5,752 nucleotides of DNA from an uncultured Oscillospiraceae bacterium (GCA_910587285.1 CAJULM010000070.1:1-5752); one strand, 5' to 3'. Positions 1-5,533 are shown, counted from the first letter of the stretch. Program-made: numbers and translations. The notes: a model not told the origin generated them from the sequence alone.

Positions 1-13
1 GCTCCGCGCTTCT
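1..13 (+). repeat. 3' tail of a truncated intergenic repeat unit
   Basis: The first 13 bases, gctccgcgcttct, are identical to the 3' ends of the complete units at 136-148 and 5520-5532. The last 12 bases also occur at 5660-5671. This suggests that another unit lies immediately left of the window, in the same orientation as the unit that follows, so the left side is probably a tandem array. The match is short and GC-rich, so the call rests mainly on its position next to a full unit. Confidence 0.55.
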
Positions 14-17
14 CTCC

Positions 18-148
18 TGTCACGCTCCGCCTGTTCGCGACGCGCGGCTTCCCTCCGACTCAAGCAAAACCCGGTCCCACTGCGTGGGCCCTGGGCTTTT
101 GCTTTCGCTGCGCTCCATCCGCGCTGCTCACGACGGCTCCGCGCTTCT
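18..148 (+). repeat. Intergenic palindromic repeat, unit A
   Basis: Unit A aligns with 5404-5532. The left flank (20-61 against 5406-5447) has 3 mismatches in 42 bases, and the right flank (97-148 against 5481-5532) has 2 in 52. Between them lies a hairpin core (62-104) that differs in sequence and is two bases longer here. The right flank contains tttcgctgcgctccatccgc and ends gctccgcgcttct. The last base of the unit (148) is also the last base of the rlmH stop codon. The 2-base length difference between cores shifts every reading frame, which argues against coding. The unit is a dispersed non-coding repeat; its family name is unknown to me. Confidence 0.85.
62..104 (-). terminator. Hairpin core of unit A, probable rlmH terminator
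   Basis: Outer arms aagcaaaa/ttttgctt pair at 62-69 and 97-104. Inside, ccc (70-72) pairs with ggg (93-95) and cccac (76-80) pairs with gtggg (84-88) around a tgc loop. A small internal loop lies at 73-75/89-92 and c96 is bulged. On the minus strand, 44 bases after the rlmH stop, this reads as a GC-rich stem followed by TTTTGCTT, which fits an imperfect intrinsic terminator. The A/T outer arms make it potentially bidirectional. Terminator function is inferred. Confidence 0.5.
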
Positions 149-630
149 CATTTATGATAATCCGACCCCTCCTGTATCTTAAACGCCCGGTAAATCTGCT
201 CCAATAGCATAATCCGGGCCAAATGGTGGGGAAACGTCATGGGCGACATAGACAGCGTCGCCCACGCCCCCGCCTTGACGGACGGGTGCAGCCCATAGGA
301 CCCGCCGATGACAAACACCAGGTGCTTGGCGGCGCTGTGGCTCCAGGTGGAGATGAGCTCGGCCAGCTCCTCGCTGGACCGCTCCCGCCCCTCGATGGCC
401 AGGGCGACCACGCTGGAATTGGGCGGGATTTTGGCCCGGATCGCCTCTCCCTCCTTTTCCAAGGCCACCTGAATCTCCCCCAGAGCCGGGTTTTTCGGCA
501 GCTTCTGTTCGGCCAGCTCCACCAAATTCAGCTTGCAGTACCCGCCCAGCCGCTTGGCGTACTCCGCCGCCGCCTCCTTATAAAAGGACTCCTTCAGCTT
601 TCCCACGCAGATGATTGTGATATCGACCAT
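148..630 (-). CDS. rlmH: RlmH, 23S rRNA (pseudouridine1915-N3)-methyltransferase
   Basis: The 160-residue product has the single-domain SPOUT methyltransferase organisation of RlmH, which uses S-adenosylmethionine to methylate N3 of pseudouridine 1915 in helix 69 of 23S rRNA, acting on assembled 70S ribosomes. Family signatures are the N-terminal ITIICVGKLKE (4-14), LAIEGRERSSEEL (77-89), the SAM-binding glycine loop FVIGGSYGL (106-114), and the C-terminal knot block with SPMTFPHHLAR (129-139) and LLEQIYRAFKI (142-152), ending DYHK. Usual family length is 155-160. The ATG at 630 is chosen because GGGAGGGAG (643-635) sits at ribosome-binding distance; the in-frame ATG at 645 overlaps that site. 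It is last in the murA-walJ-rlmH order and 162 bp after walJ. I saw no convincing promoter of its own, so read-through from walJ is possible. Its stop codon abuts repeat unit A. Confidence 0.96.
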   Translation of the reverse strand: MVDITIICVGKLKESFYKEAAAEYAKRLGGYCKLNLVELAEQKLPKNPALGEIQVALEKEGEAIRAKIPPNSSVVALAIEGRERSSEELAELISTWSHSAAKHLVFVIGGSYGLHPSVKAGAWATLSMSPMTFPHHLARIMLLEQIYRAFKIQEGSDYHK

Positions 631-644
631 CGTACTCCCTCCCA

Positions 645-730
645 TTCACGCTCCGATTGGCCGCACAACGGGCCGCTTCGTCGTTGCAAAGTCCGCTTTG
701 TTTCGCTTCCGCCTATGGCGAAAGCGAAAC
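645..730 (+). repeat. Divergent repeat unit D with hairpin, between rlmH and walJ
   Basis: The head ttcacgctccgattgg (645-660) is an exact inverted match to 5368-5383, the head of unit C; over 21 bases (645-665 against 5383-5363) 20 match. It is followed by a near-perfect hairpin at 700-730. There gtttcgctt (700-708) pairs with aagcgaaac (722-730) and cgcc (710-713) with ggcg (717-720), around a tat loop, with one mismatch. Neither side of this hairpin has a good T-run, so it does not look like a terminator. The rest of the unit resembles the other copies only weakly, so membership rests on the head and the head-then-hairpin layout. Confidence 0.5.
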
Positions 731-751
731 ACGCTCCCTTGCTCCTCCTCT

Positions 752-786
752 CCCCACGCGACCCGCTTCGCTGGGCTCGCGCGGGG
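752..786. other. GC-rich hairpin just downstream of walJ
   Basis: cccc (752-755) pairs with gggg (783-786), cgcga (757-761) with tcgcg (777-781), and ccc (762-764) with ggg (773-775). There is one a/c mismatch and one bulged c. The hairpin starts 6 bases past the walJ stop codon on the minus strand. No T-run follows (the minus strand continues AGAGGAGGAG), so it is more likely an mRNA 3'-end or processing structure than an intrinsic terminator. Its role is unknown. Confidence 0.4.
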
Positions 787-792
787 GCCCCT

Positions 793-1578
793 TTATACTT
801 CAAACCACCCCGTAGAACCATCCCTCGGCGCGGCGATCAGCTCCACATCCCGCGTTCCCAGCCCCAGCGCCCCCAGGGCCTGCTCCGCGGCCGCCAAGGC
901 CATCCCCGGCGTGTTGTTCTCTTGGGACAGGTGGGCCAGCACCACCCGGGCGGTCCCCCGCTGCGCCGCCCAGGCGGCCAGCTCTCCGCCCATCTCGTTG
1001 GACAGGTGCCCCCGGCTGCCCCGGATTCGGTCCTGCAAATAGACGGGATAGGGCCCGGTTCTCAGCATCCTGGGGTCATAATTGAACTCCCCGATGAGGG
1101 TGTGCGCCCCCCGCACCCCCTCCCGGGCCTCCGGGGTAATCATCCCCGTGTCGGTGCACAGCGCCAGCCTCCGCGCCCCATCCGTCACCGAAAACCCGCA
1201 GGGGCAGGCGCAGTCGTGGCTGGTGGCGAACGCGCCCACCTCCAGCCCGTCCACCGCGAACCGCTGGCCGGGCATGAACACCCGGAACCGCTCCTCCAGC
1301 CCGCTCCACTTTCCGCACAGGGCCAGGGCGGTACCCTCGGCGGTGTACAGCGGCGCGCCCGTCTGCCGGCACAGCACGGGCAGGGCGGCCACGTGGTCAA
1401 TATGCTCGTGGGTGATGAGCACCCCGGCGATATGCCGCAGCTCGATGCCCAGCCCCTTCAGCCCCTGGGCAATCCGCCGGGTGGAGATGCCCGCGTCAAT
1501 CAAAATATGTACCCGCCCGTCGCTCACCACCGCGCAGTTTCCCGACGAGCCGCTGGCCAGCGTAGCCGCCCTCAGCAT
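793..1578 (-). CDS. walJ: WalJ/YycJ-type MBL-fold metallohydrolase
   Basis: The 261-residue product is a metallo-beta-lactamase-fold hydrolase of the YycJ/WalJ (VicX) type, probably cytoplasmic since no signal peptide or membrane segment is visible. The N-terminus LASGSSGN (7-14) is the family opening. The metal-binding motif HEHIDH is at 57-62, a conserved His in TSHD at 119-122, and TDTG at 142-145 supplies the bridging Asp. EFNYD (164-168), GHLSNE (190-195) and LAHLSQENN (214-222) are YycJ hallmarks. In the first of these, Phe165 replaces the small residue I expect from memory (ESN/EAN). YycJ proteins are proposed nucleases or phosphodiesterases linked to WalRK cell-wall control; the exact substrate is not settled and cannot be read here. 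The ATG at 1578 is preceded by AGAGGG (1590-1585) at suitable spacing. It lies between murA and rlmH; no two-component genes are visible. The gene symbol is by family, not orthology proof. Confidence 0.9.
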   Translation of the reverse strand: MLRAATLASGSSGNCAVVSDGRVHILIDAGISTRRIAQGLKGLGIELRHIAGVLITHEHIDHVAALPVLCRQTGAPLYTAEGTALALCGKWSGLEERFRVFMPGQRFAVDGLEVGAFATSHDCACPCGFSVTDGARRLALCTDTGMITPEAREGVRGAHTLIGEFNYDPRMLRTGPYPVYLQDRIRGSRGHLSNEMGGELAAWAAQRGTARVVLAHLSQENNTPGMALAAAEQALGALGLGTRDVELIAAPRDGSTGWFEV

Positions 1579-1607
1579 AAAAACGCCCTCTTTCGTCCAA
1601 ACAAGAC

Positions 1608-1636
1608 CGCCGGAAAGGGTCTCGCCCTTTCCGGCG
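1608..1636. terminator. Terminator-like hairpin between murA and walJ
   Basis: A perfect 12-bp stem, cgccggaaaggg (1608-1619) with ccctttccggcg (1625-1636), encloses a tctcg loop. On the plus strand it is followed by TTGATTTTTT. On the minus strand, where both neighbouring genes are encoded, it begins 12 bases after the murA stop but is followed only by GTCTTGTTT. It could attenuate murA transcription before walJ and stop antisense transcription more strongly. The hairpin is certain; termination efficiency is inferred. Confidence 0.65.
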
Positions 1637-1648
1637 TTGATTTTTTCG

Positions 1649-2947
1649 TCACCCGGCGATCATTTCCTTTTTCTGCTCCGGGTCGGGCACCTCCACCACC
1701 CGGATGTCCGCGCCGATGCCGGCCAGCTTTCCGATGATGTCCTCATAGCCCCGCTCGATGTGCTTCACGTTGGAGATTTCGCTGGTGCCCTGGGCGGCCA
1801 GTCCCGCGATAATCATGGCCGCGCCGGCCCGCAGGTCGCAGGCCTCCATGGGCGCGCCGGTGAGGCGCTCCACCCCCTCGATGATGGCGATTTTGCCGTC
1901 CACCTGGATTTTGGCCCCCAAGCGCCGGAACTCCTCGGTATAGCGGTAGCGGTTGTCCCATACGCCCTCGGTGATCACGCTGGTCCCCCGGGCCAGGCAC
2001 AGCACCGCCGCGATCTGGGGGTGCATATCGGTGGGAAAGCCGGGGTAGAACATGGTCTTGATGTTGGTGCGCTGGAGGGGCCCGTGCCGCCGGACGATCA
2101 GCGCGTCCCCGTCCTCGTCCACCTCAGCCCCCATCTCCACCAGCTTGGCGGTGATGCACTCCATGTGCTTGGGGATGATGTTGCACACCCGCACCTCTCC
2201 CCCGGCGGCGGCCACGGCGGCCATATAGGTGCCCGCCTCGATTTGGTCGGGGATGATGGAGTACTCTCCCCCCCGCAGCTTCTCCACGCCCCGGATTTTG
2301 ATCACGTCGGTGCCCGCTCCGGTGATGTCCGCCCCCATGGAGTTGAGGAAGTTCGCCAAATCCACGATATGGGGCTCCTTCGCGGTGTTTTCGATAATGG
2401 TGGTGCCCTTTGCCAGCACGCCGGCCAGCATCAGGTTCATGGTGGCGCCCACGCTGGCCACGTCCAGATAGATTTGGTTGCCCTTCAGCCTGCCCCCCTC
2501 GGCGCAGCCGCACATATAGCCGTTTTTGACCTCCACCGTGGCGCCCAGCGCGGCAAACCCCTTCAGGTGCTGGTCGATGGGCCGGCTGCCGAAGTCGCAC
2601 CCGCCGGGCAGGGGCACCTCCCCCGCGCCAAAGCGGCCCAGCATGGCCCCCAGCAGATAATAGCTGGCGCGCAGCTTGCGCCCCTTGTCGTAGGGAACCG
2701 TCTGGCCGCGCACGGCGGAGCAGTCCACCTCCACGGTGGTGCGGTTGATCACCCGCACCTTGCCGCCCAGCTCCTTCAAAATGTCCAGCAGCAGGTCCAC
2801 GTCGCTGATCTCGGGGATATTCTCAATGCGGCAGGGCCCCTCCACCAGCAGGGCGGCGGGAATAATGCCCACGGCGGCGTTTTTCGCGCCGCTGATTTCA
2901 ACCTTACCATAAAGCGGTCTCCCGCCGTGAATGACATACTTTTTCAA
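1649..2947 (-). CDS. murA: MurA, UDP-GlcNAc 1-carboxyvinyltransferase
   Basis: The 432-residue product is the EPSP-synthase-fold enzyme that transfers enolpyruvate from phosphoenolpyruvate to UDP-N-acetylglucosamine, the first committed step of peptidoglycan synthesis, in the cytoplasm. Visible hallmarks are SGAKNAA (19-25, Lys22/Asn23 at the active site), LRASYYLLG (92-100, Arg93), and the flexible-loop PGGC with Cys117, the residue alkylated by fosfomycin. FPTDM (304-308) carries catalytic Asp307; DLRA (371-374) and HIERGYE (396-402) supply the conserved Arg373 and Arg399. Nothing is missing, and the length is typical. The start is a TTG at 2947, preceded by TGAGGTG (2960-2954) at ideal spacing, giving the usual KKYVIHGG beginning; upstream in-frame non-ATG starts lack a good site and would add an atypical extension. 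Transcription probably starts near 3054. Many Bacillota have two MurA paralogues; which one this is cannot be told here. Confidence 0.97.
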   Translation of the reverse strand: MKKYVIHGGRPLYGKVEISGAKNAAVGIIPAALLVEGPCRIENIPEISDVDLLLDILKELGGKVRVINRTTVEVDCSAVRGQTVPYDKGRKLRASYYLLGAMLGRFGAGEVPLPGGCDFGSRPIDQHLKGFAALGATVEVKNGYMCGCAEGGRLKGNQIYLDVASVGATMNLMLAGVLAKGTTIIENTAKEPHIVDLANFLNSMGADITGAGTDVIKIRGVEKLRGGEYSIIPDQIEAGTYMAAVAAAGGEVRVCNIIPKHMECITAKLVEMGAEVDEDGDALIVRRHGPLQRTNIKTMFYPGFPTDMHPQIAAVLCLARGTSVITEGVWDNRYRYTEEFRRLGAKIQVDGKIAIIEGVERLTGAPMEACDLRAGAAMIIAGLAAQGTSEISNVKHIERGYEDIIGKLAGIGADIRVVEVPDPEQKKEMIAG

Positions 2948-3054
2948 TCTCAGCACCTCAGATTTCCGGCAAAACCGGTTATAGTAAAAAGGGCCGACCG
3001 TCCCTCTCAAAATCACAATCACACGGATGGGCGTATGCAACGCCCATTTTCCAT
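2948..3054 (-). promoter_or_regulatory. murA 5' leader with early hairpin
   Basis: From the predicted start near 3054 to the TTG codon the leader is about 107 nt. An 8-bp hairpin lies close to the 5' end: atgggcgt (3027-3034) pairs with acgcccat (3040-3047) around a 5-base loop. Further down, the minus strand reads GGG-(8)-CCC followed by TTTTT (about 3004-2986), a weak terminator-like arrangement. I recognise no riboswitch or T-box. A longer 5' region than translation needs may indicate control, but no ligand or mechanism is visible. Confidence 0.35.
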
Positions 3055-3060
3055 CAATAC

Positions 3061-3089
3061 ATTATAGCACCTGAATTAAGTAAAGGCAA
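3061..3089 (-). promoter_or_regulatory. Predicted sigmaA promoter of murA
   Basis: On the minus strand TTGCCT (3089-3084, 4 of 6 consensus bases) is separated by 17 bases from a perfect TATAAT (3066-3061). The TG of an extended -10 element lies one base upstream (3069-3068). Transcription would begin near 3054. This is the only strong promoter seen for the murA-walJ-rlmH group. Confidence 0.7.
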
Positions 3090-3236
3090 CCGAAACTTTT
3101 CCAAAAATCTTCTTCTGCCTTCCTGTCCTATTCTGCCCCCATTTTGCCAGGCTATTCCGGGAAAATCAGAAAAAAGCCGCCAACGCAGGGACGGGTTTCC
3201 TCCTCCCGTAAAATTGTGAATTTTCTGCAAATCCTC
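3090..3236. other. Spacer between the divergent murA and htpG promoters
   Basis: About 150 bp, more AT-rich than the surrounding genes, lies between the two promoters. It contains a small palindrome, aaaatt-gtg-aatttt (3210-3224), 12 bases upstream of the htpG -35 box, and a 5-bp inverted repeat acggg/cccgt (3191-3209). I see no credible gene. The short minus-strand frame across it has no family resemblance and overlaps the murA promoter. Confidence 0.5.
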
Positions 3237-3265
3237 TTGCAAACTCCGGCGATTCGTATTATCAT
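3237..3265 (+). promoter_or_regulatory. Predicted sigmaA promoter of htpG
   Basis: TTGCAA (3237-3242, 4 of 6) is followed after exactly 17 bases by TATCAT (3260-3265, 5 of 6). Transcription would begin around 3272, inside the left arm of the CIRCE box. Bound HrcA would therefore cover the start site, the usual arrangement for repression. The AT-rich TATAAT strings at 3315-3327 lack a -35 partner and sit against the ribosome binding site, so they are less likely. Confidence 0.75.
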
Positions 3266-3269
3266 AGCG

Positions 3270-3296
3270 TTAGCACTCTTTTCAAGAGAGTGCTAA
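3270..3296 (+). promoter_or_regulatory. CIRCE operator (HrcA binding site)
   Basis: TTAGCACTC (3270-3278), nine bases, then GAGTGCTAA (3288-3296) match the CIRCE consensus at every arm position and have the standard 9-base spacer. CIRCE is bound by the HrcA repressor, whose activity depends on GroEL, and normally controls groESL and dnaK operons. Here it overlaps the predicted htpG start site. As RNA it would form a 9-bp hairpin at the very 5' end of the htpG message. hrcA itself is not in this window. Confidence 0.96.
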
Positions 3297-3326
3297 CTTC
3301 TGTTTTCAAAAGATTATAATATATAA

Positions 3327-3333
3327 TGAGGTG
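3327..3333 (+). promoter_or_regulatory. htpG ribosome binding site, decides the start
   Basis: TGAGGTG lies six bases before the ATG at 3340. The in-frame GTG at 3331 is part of this site and so cannot be the start. The same heptamer, at the same spacing, precedes the TTG of murA. Confidence 0.85.
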
Positions 3334-3339
3334 CGAACT

Positions 3340-5253
3340 ATGGCGAAGAAGCAGTTCAAAGCAGAATCCAAGCGTCTGATGGATTTGATGGTCAACTCCA
3401 TCTACACCCACAAGGAGATTTTCCTCCGGGAGATCATCTCCAACGCCAGCGACGCCATCGACAAGCTGGCCTACCTCTCCCTCACCGACGACACGGTGAA
3501 AACCAAGCGGTCCGACCTGCGCATCACCGTTACCCCGGACAAGGCCGCGCGCACCCTCATCGTGTCGGACAACGGCGTGGGCATGAGCGCGGACGAGCTG
3601 GAGCAGAACCTGGGCACCATCGCCAGGAGCGGCTCCCGCCAGTTCAAGGCGGACATGGAGGCGGACAAGGCCGCCGACATCATCGGCCAGTTCGGCGTGG
3701 GCTTCTACTCCGCGTTTATGGTGGCCGACCAGGTGACGGTGCTCACCCGCCGCCACGGGGAGGACGCCGCCCACTGCTGGACCTCCTCCGGCGCGGACGG
3801 CTACACCATCACCCCCTGCGAGAAGGCCGAGCCCGGCACCGACGTTATCCTGCACATCAAGCCCGACGCCGACGACGAGAGCTACAGCGAGTATCTGGAG
3901 TCCGGCCGCCTGCAAGCCCTGATTAAAAAGTACTCCGACTACATCCGCCACCCCATCCGCATGGAGGTGGAGGACTACCGCCAGAAGGAGAAGCCGGCCG
4001 ACGCGGGGGACGACTACAAGCCCGAGTGGGAGACCGTCGTCGAGGAGAAGACCATCAACTCCATGGTGCCCCTGTGGCAGCGCCCCCGCTCCAAGGTGGA
4101 GCAGGAGGAGTACGACCGCTTCTATCAGGAGAAGTTCGGTGACTGGCAGGCCCCCCTGGCCACCGTCACCACCTCCTCCGAGGGCACCGTCACCTTCAAG
4201 GCCCTGCTGTTTATCCCATCCGCCACCCCATACGATTTCTACACCCGGGAGTTTGAGAAGGGCCTCCAGCTCTACTCCTCCGGCGTGCTCATCATGGACA
4301 AGTGCGCCGACCTGCTCCCCGACTGCTTCCGCTTTGTCCGCGGCGTGGTGGACTCCCCCGACTTCTCCCTGAACATCTCCCGGGAGGTCCTCCAGCACGA
4401 CCGCCAGCTGAAAATCATCGCCGCCGCCCTGGAGAAGAAGATCAAAAACGAGCTGCTCAAGCTCATGAAGGACGACCGGGACAAGTACGAGCAGTTCTGG
4501 GCCGCCTTCGGCCGCCAGCTCAAGTACAGCGTGGTGGACGGCTACGGCGCGAAAAAGGAGCTCCTCCAGGACCTGCTCCTGTTCACCACCTCCAAGGAGT
4601 CCAAGCTGTCCTCCCTGGCCGAATATGTGGAGCGCATGGCCGAGGGCCAGGAGTATATCTACTACGTCTGCGCGGACTCCGCCGCCCAGGCCCTGCGTCT
4701 GCCCCAGGTGGAGCGCATCGCCGACAAAGGCTGGGAGATTCTCTGTCTCACCGAGGAGGTGGACGAGTTCGTGATGAACGCCTTGGCCGAGGTGTCGGGC
4801 AAGAAGCTGAAGTCGGTGTCCGATCCGGACGCCCTGCCCGAGACGGAGGAGGAGAAGGCGGAGCAGGAGAAGCAGGCCGAGGACGCCAAGAGCGTGCTGG
4901 ACTTCGTGAAGGAGACGCTGGACGGCAAGATCAAGGAGGCCCGGGTGTCCAGGCTGCTGAAAACCGCCCCGGTGTGCCTGACGGCGGACGGCCCCGTGTC
5001 CCTGGAGATGGAAAAGTATTTCGCCAAAATGGAGGGCTCCTCCCCCATGGGGCCCATGAAGGCGGAGCGCATTTTGGAGCTCAACCCCGCCGCCGCCCCC
5101 TTCGCGGCGCTGAAGGCCGCGCTGGACGGGGGCGACCGGGACCGCGCCGCCAAGTACGCCCAGGTGCTCTACCACCAGGCCCTGCTCATCGCCGGCCTGC
5201 CCATCGACGACCCGGCGGCGTATACCGAGCTGGTGTGCTCCTTGATGAATTGA
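3340..5253 (+). CDS. htpG: HtpG, bacterial Hsp90 molecular chaperone
   Basis: The 637-residue product is the cytosolic ATP-dependent dimeric chaperone of the Hsp90 family, which remodels client proteins with the DnaK system. The N-terminal GHKL ATPase domain shows LREIISNASDAIDK (29-42, catalytic Glu31 and Mg-binding Asn35), DNGVGM (77-82), the lid start GTIARSGS (92-99), and GQFGVGFYSAF (116-126). The middle domain contains FNI-like SLNISREVLQ with Arg348, the residue that contacts ATP phosphate. A charged Glu/Lys-rich segment (roughly 505-520) precedes the C-terminal dimerisation domain. The protein ends SLMN with no MEEVD, as in bacteria. Length is close to the E. coli protein (624). The ATG follows TGAGGTG. 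The gene stands alone with its own promoter and CIRCE box, and ends in tandem stops TGA TAG. No key residue is missing. Confidence 0.98.
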   Translation: MAKKQFKAESKRLMDLMVNSIYTHKEIFLREIISNASDAIDKLAYLSLTDDTVKTKRSDLRITVTPDKAARTLIVSDNGVGMSADELEQNLGTIARSGSRQFKADMEADKAADIIGQFGVGFYSAFMVADQVTVLTRRHGEDAAHCWTSSGADGYTITPCEKAEPGTDVILHIKPDADDESYSEYLESGRLQALIKKYSDYIRHPIRMEVEDYRQKEKPADAGDDYKPEWETVVEEKTINSMVPLWQRPRSKVEQEEYDRFYQEKFGDWQAPLATVTTSSEGTVTFKALLFIPSATPYDFYTREFEKGLQLYSSGVLIMDKCADLLPDCFRFVRGVVDSPDFSLNISREVLQHDRQLKIIAAALEKKIKNELLKLMKDDRDKYEQFWAAFGRQLKYSVVDGYGAKKELLQDLLLFTTSKESKLSSLAEYVERMAEGQEYIYYVCADSAAQALRLPQVERIADKGWEILCLTEEVDEFVMNALAEVSGKKLKSVSDPDALPETEEEKAEQEKQAEDAKSVLDFVKETLDGKIKEARVSRLLKTAPVCLTADGPVSLEMEKYFAKMEGSSPMGPMKAERILELNPAAAPFAALKAALDGGDRDRAAKYAQVLYHQALLIAGLPIDDPAAYTELVCSLMN

Positions 5254-5269
5254 TAGCGCGACGATAGGC

Positions 5270-5383
5270 GCATAGGGGAGCTTGGACCGCAGCGAGGGCA
5301 AAAGCCCAGCGCCGCACAGCGGCGCGGGTTTTGCCCGAGACGGAGGGAAAGCGACCCGGCCATGCGCCCAATCGGAGCGTGAA
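5270..5383 (-). repeat. Inverted intergenic palindromic repeat, unit C
   Basis: On the minus strand this reads head ttcacgctccgattgg (5383-5368), a middle module gtcgctttccctccgtctc, a hairpin core, then cgctgcggtccaagctccc. The head equals that of unit D. The middle and core edge resemble the middle of unit E (ggtcgctttcactgcgattc). The tail resembles tails of units A/B (cgctgcgctcc) and E (ctccaagctccc). It is the only unit in reverse orientation and lies head-to-head with unit B. The outer boundary near 5270 is approximate. Confidence 0.65.
5296..5336 (+). terminator. Hairpin core of unit C, candidate htpG terminator
   Basis: gggcaaaa (5296-5303) pairs with ttttgccc (5329-5336), ccc (5305-5307) with ggg (5326-5328), and gcgccgc (5309-5315) with gcggcgc (5319-5325). 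The loop is aca, with single bulges at 5304 and 5308: 18 pairs in all. It begins 42 bases after the htpG stop. Only four T residues follow the GC-rich part, and they are themselves in the stem, so efficiency is uncertain. It is the first strong hairpin after htpG. Confidence 0.45.
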
Positions 5384-5403
5384 TACAGCCCTTCCCGCGG
5401 CGT

Positions 5404-5532
5404 TGTCACGCTGCGCCTGCTCGCGACGCGCGGCTTCACTCCGACTCAAGCAAAACCCCAGTCCACTTTGTGGACTGGGGTTTTGCTTTCGCTGCGCTCC
5501 ATCCGCGCTGCTCGCAACGGCTCCGCGCTTCT
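5404..5532 (+). repeat. Intergenic palindromic repeat, unit B
   Basis: This is the close partner of unit A (18-148) in direct orientation, with 5 mismatches across 94 aligned flank bases and a differing core. The core spans 5448-5488, two bases shorter than in A. It is followed directly by unit E, so the region right of htpG is a small array (C inverted, then B and E in tandem). I see no conserved coding frame. Confidence 0.85.
5448..5488. terminator. Perfect 19-bp hairpin core of unit B
   Basis: The arms 5448-5466 and 5470-5488 are perfectly complementary around a ttt loop. Key parts are aagcaaaa outside, cccc next, and agtccac inside. Read on the plus strand, the GC-rich portion is followed by TTTTGCTTT. 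Read on the minus strand it is followed by TTTTGCTTG. It therefore looks like a bidirectional intrinsic terminator. It is about 195 bases beyond the htpG stop and would be a backup for htpG or a barrier to transcription entering from the right. Confidence 0.55.
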
Positions 5533-5533
5533 G

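Noticed and set aside
1..150. CRISPR array or tRNA cluster at the left edge
   Set aside because: Repeats are about 130 bp, not short and regularly spaced with unique spacers, and no cloverleaf could be drawn.
594..821. A 75-codon minus-strand frame between walJ and rlmH
   Set aside because: It overlaps the ends of both genes and the hairpins of the gap and has no family resemblance.
1082..3067. Long plus-strand open frame across walJ and murA, and a similar one at 223-1737
   Set aside because: Both lie antisense to well-supported genes with intact motifs, have no ribosome binding site or recognisable domain, and are Pro/Arg/His/Gly-rich as expected of GC-driven shadows.
3054..3242. A 62-codon minus-strand frame in the murA-htpG gap
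   Set aside because: It spans the predicted murA promoter, has no recognisable motif, and its end overlaps the murA start-site region.
3315..3327. TATAAT-like strings just before htpG as the -10 element
   Set aside because: No -35 partner lies at the right distance and they abut the ribosome binding site. The TTGCAA-17-TATCAT pair upstream fits better with CIRCE.
3331..3339. GTG at 3331 as the htpG start
   Set aside because: The GTG is part of the TGAGGTG ribosome binding site serving the ATG at 3340, and the MAKKQF start fits the family.
3262..5439. A 725-codon open frame antisense to htpG
   Set aside because: It covers the htpG gene on the opposite strand and runs out over its CIRCE box and into repeat units. 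The product is a low-complexity Gly/Leu/Val/His-rich shadow caused by GC-rich third codon positions, with no family resemblance.
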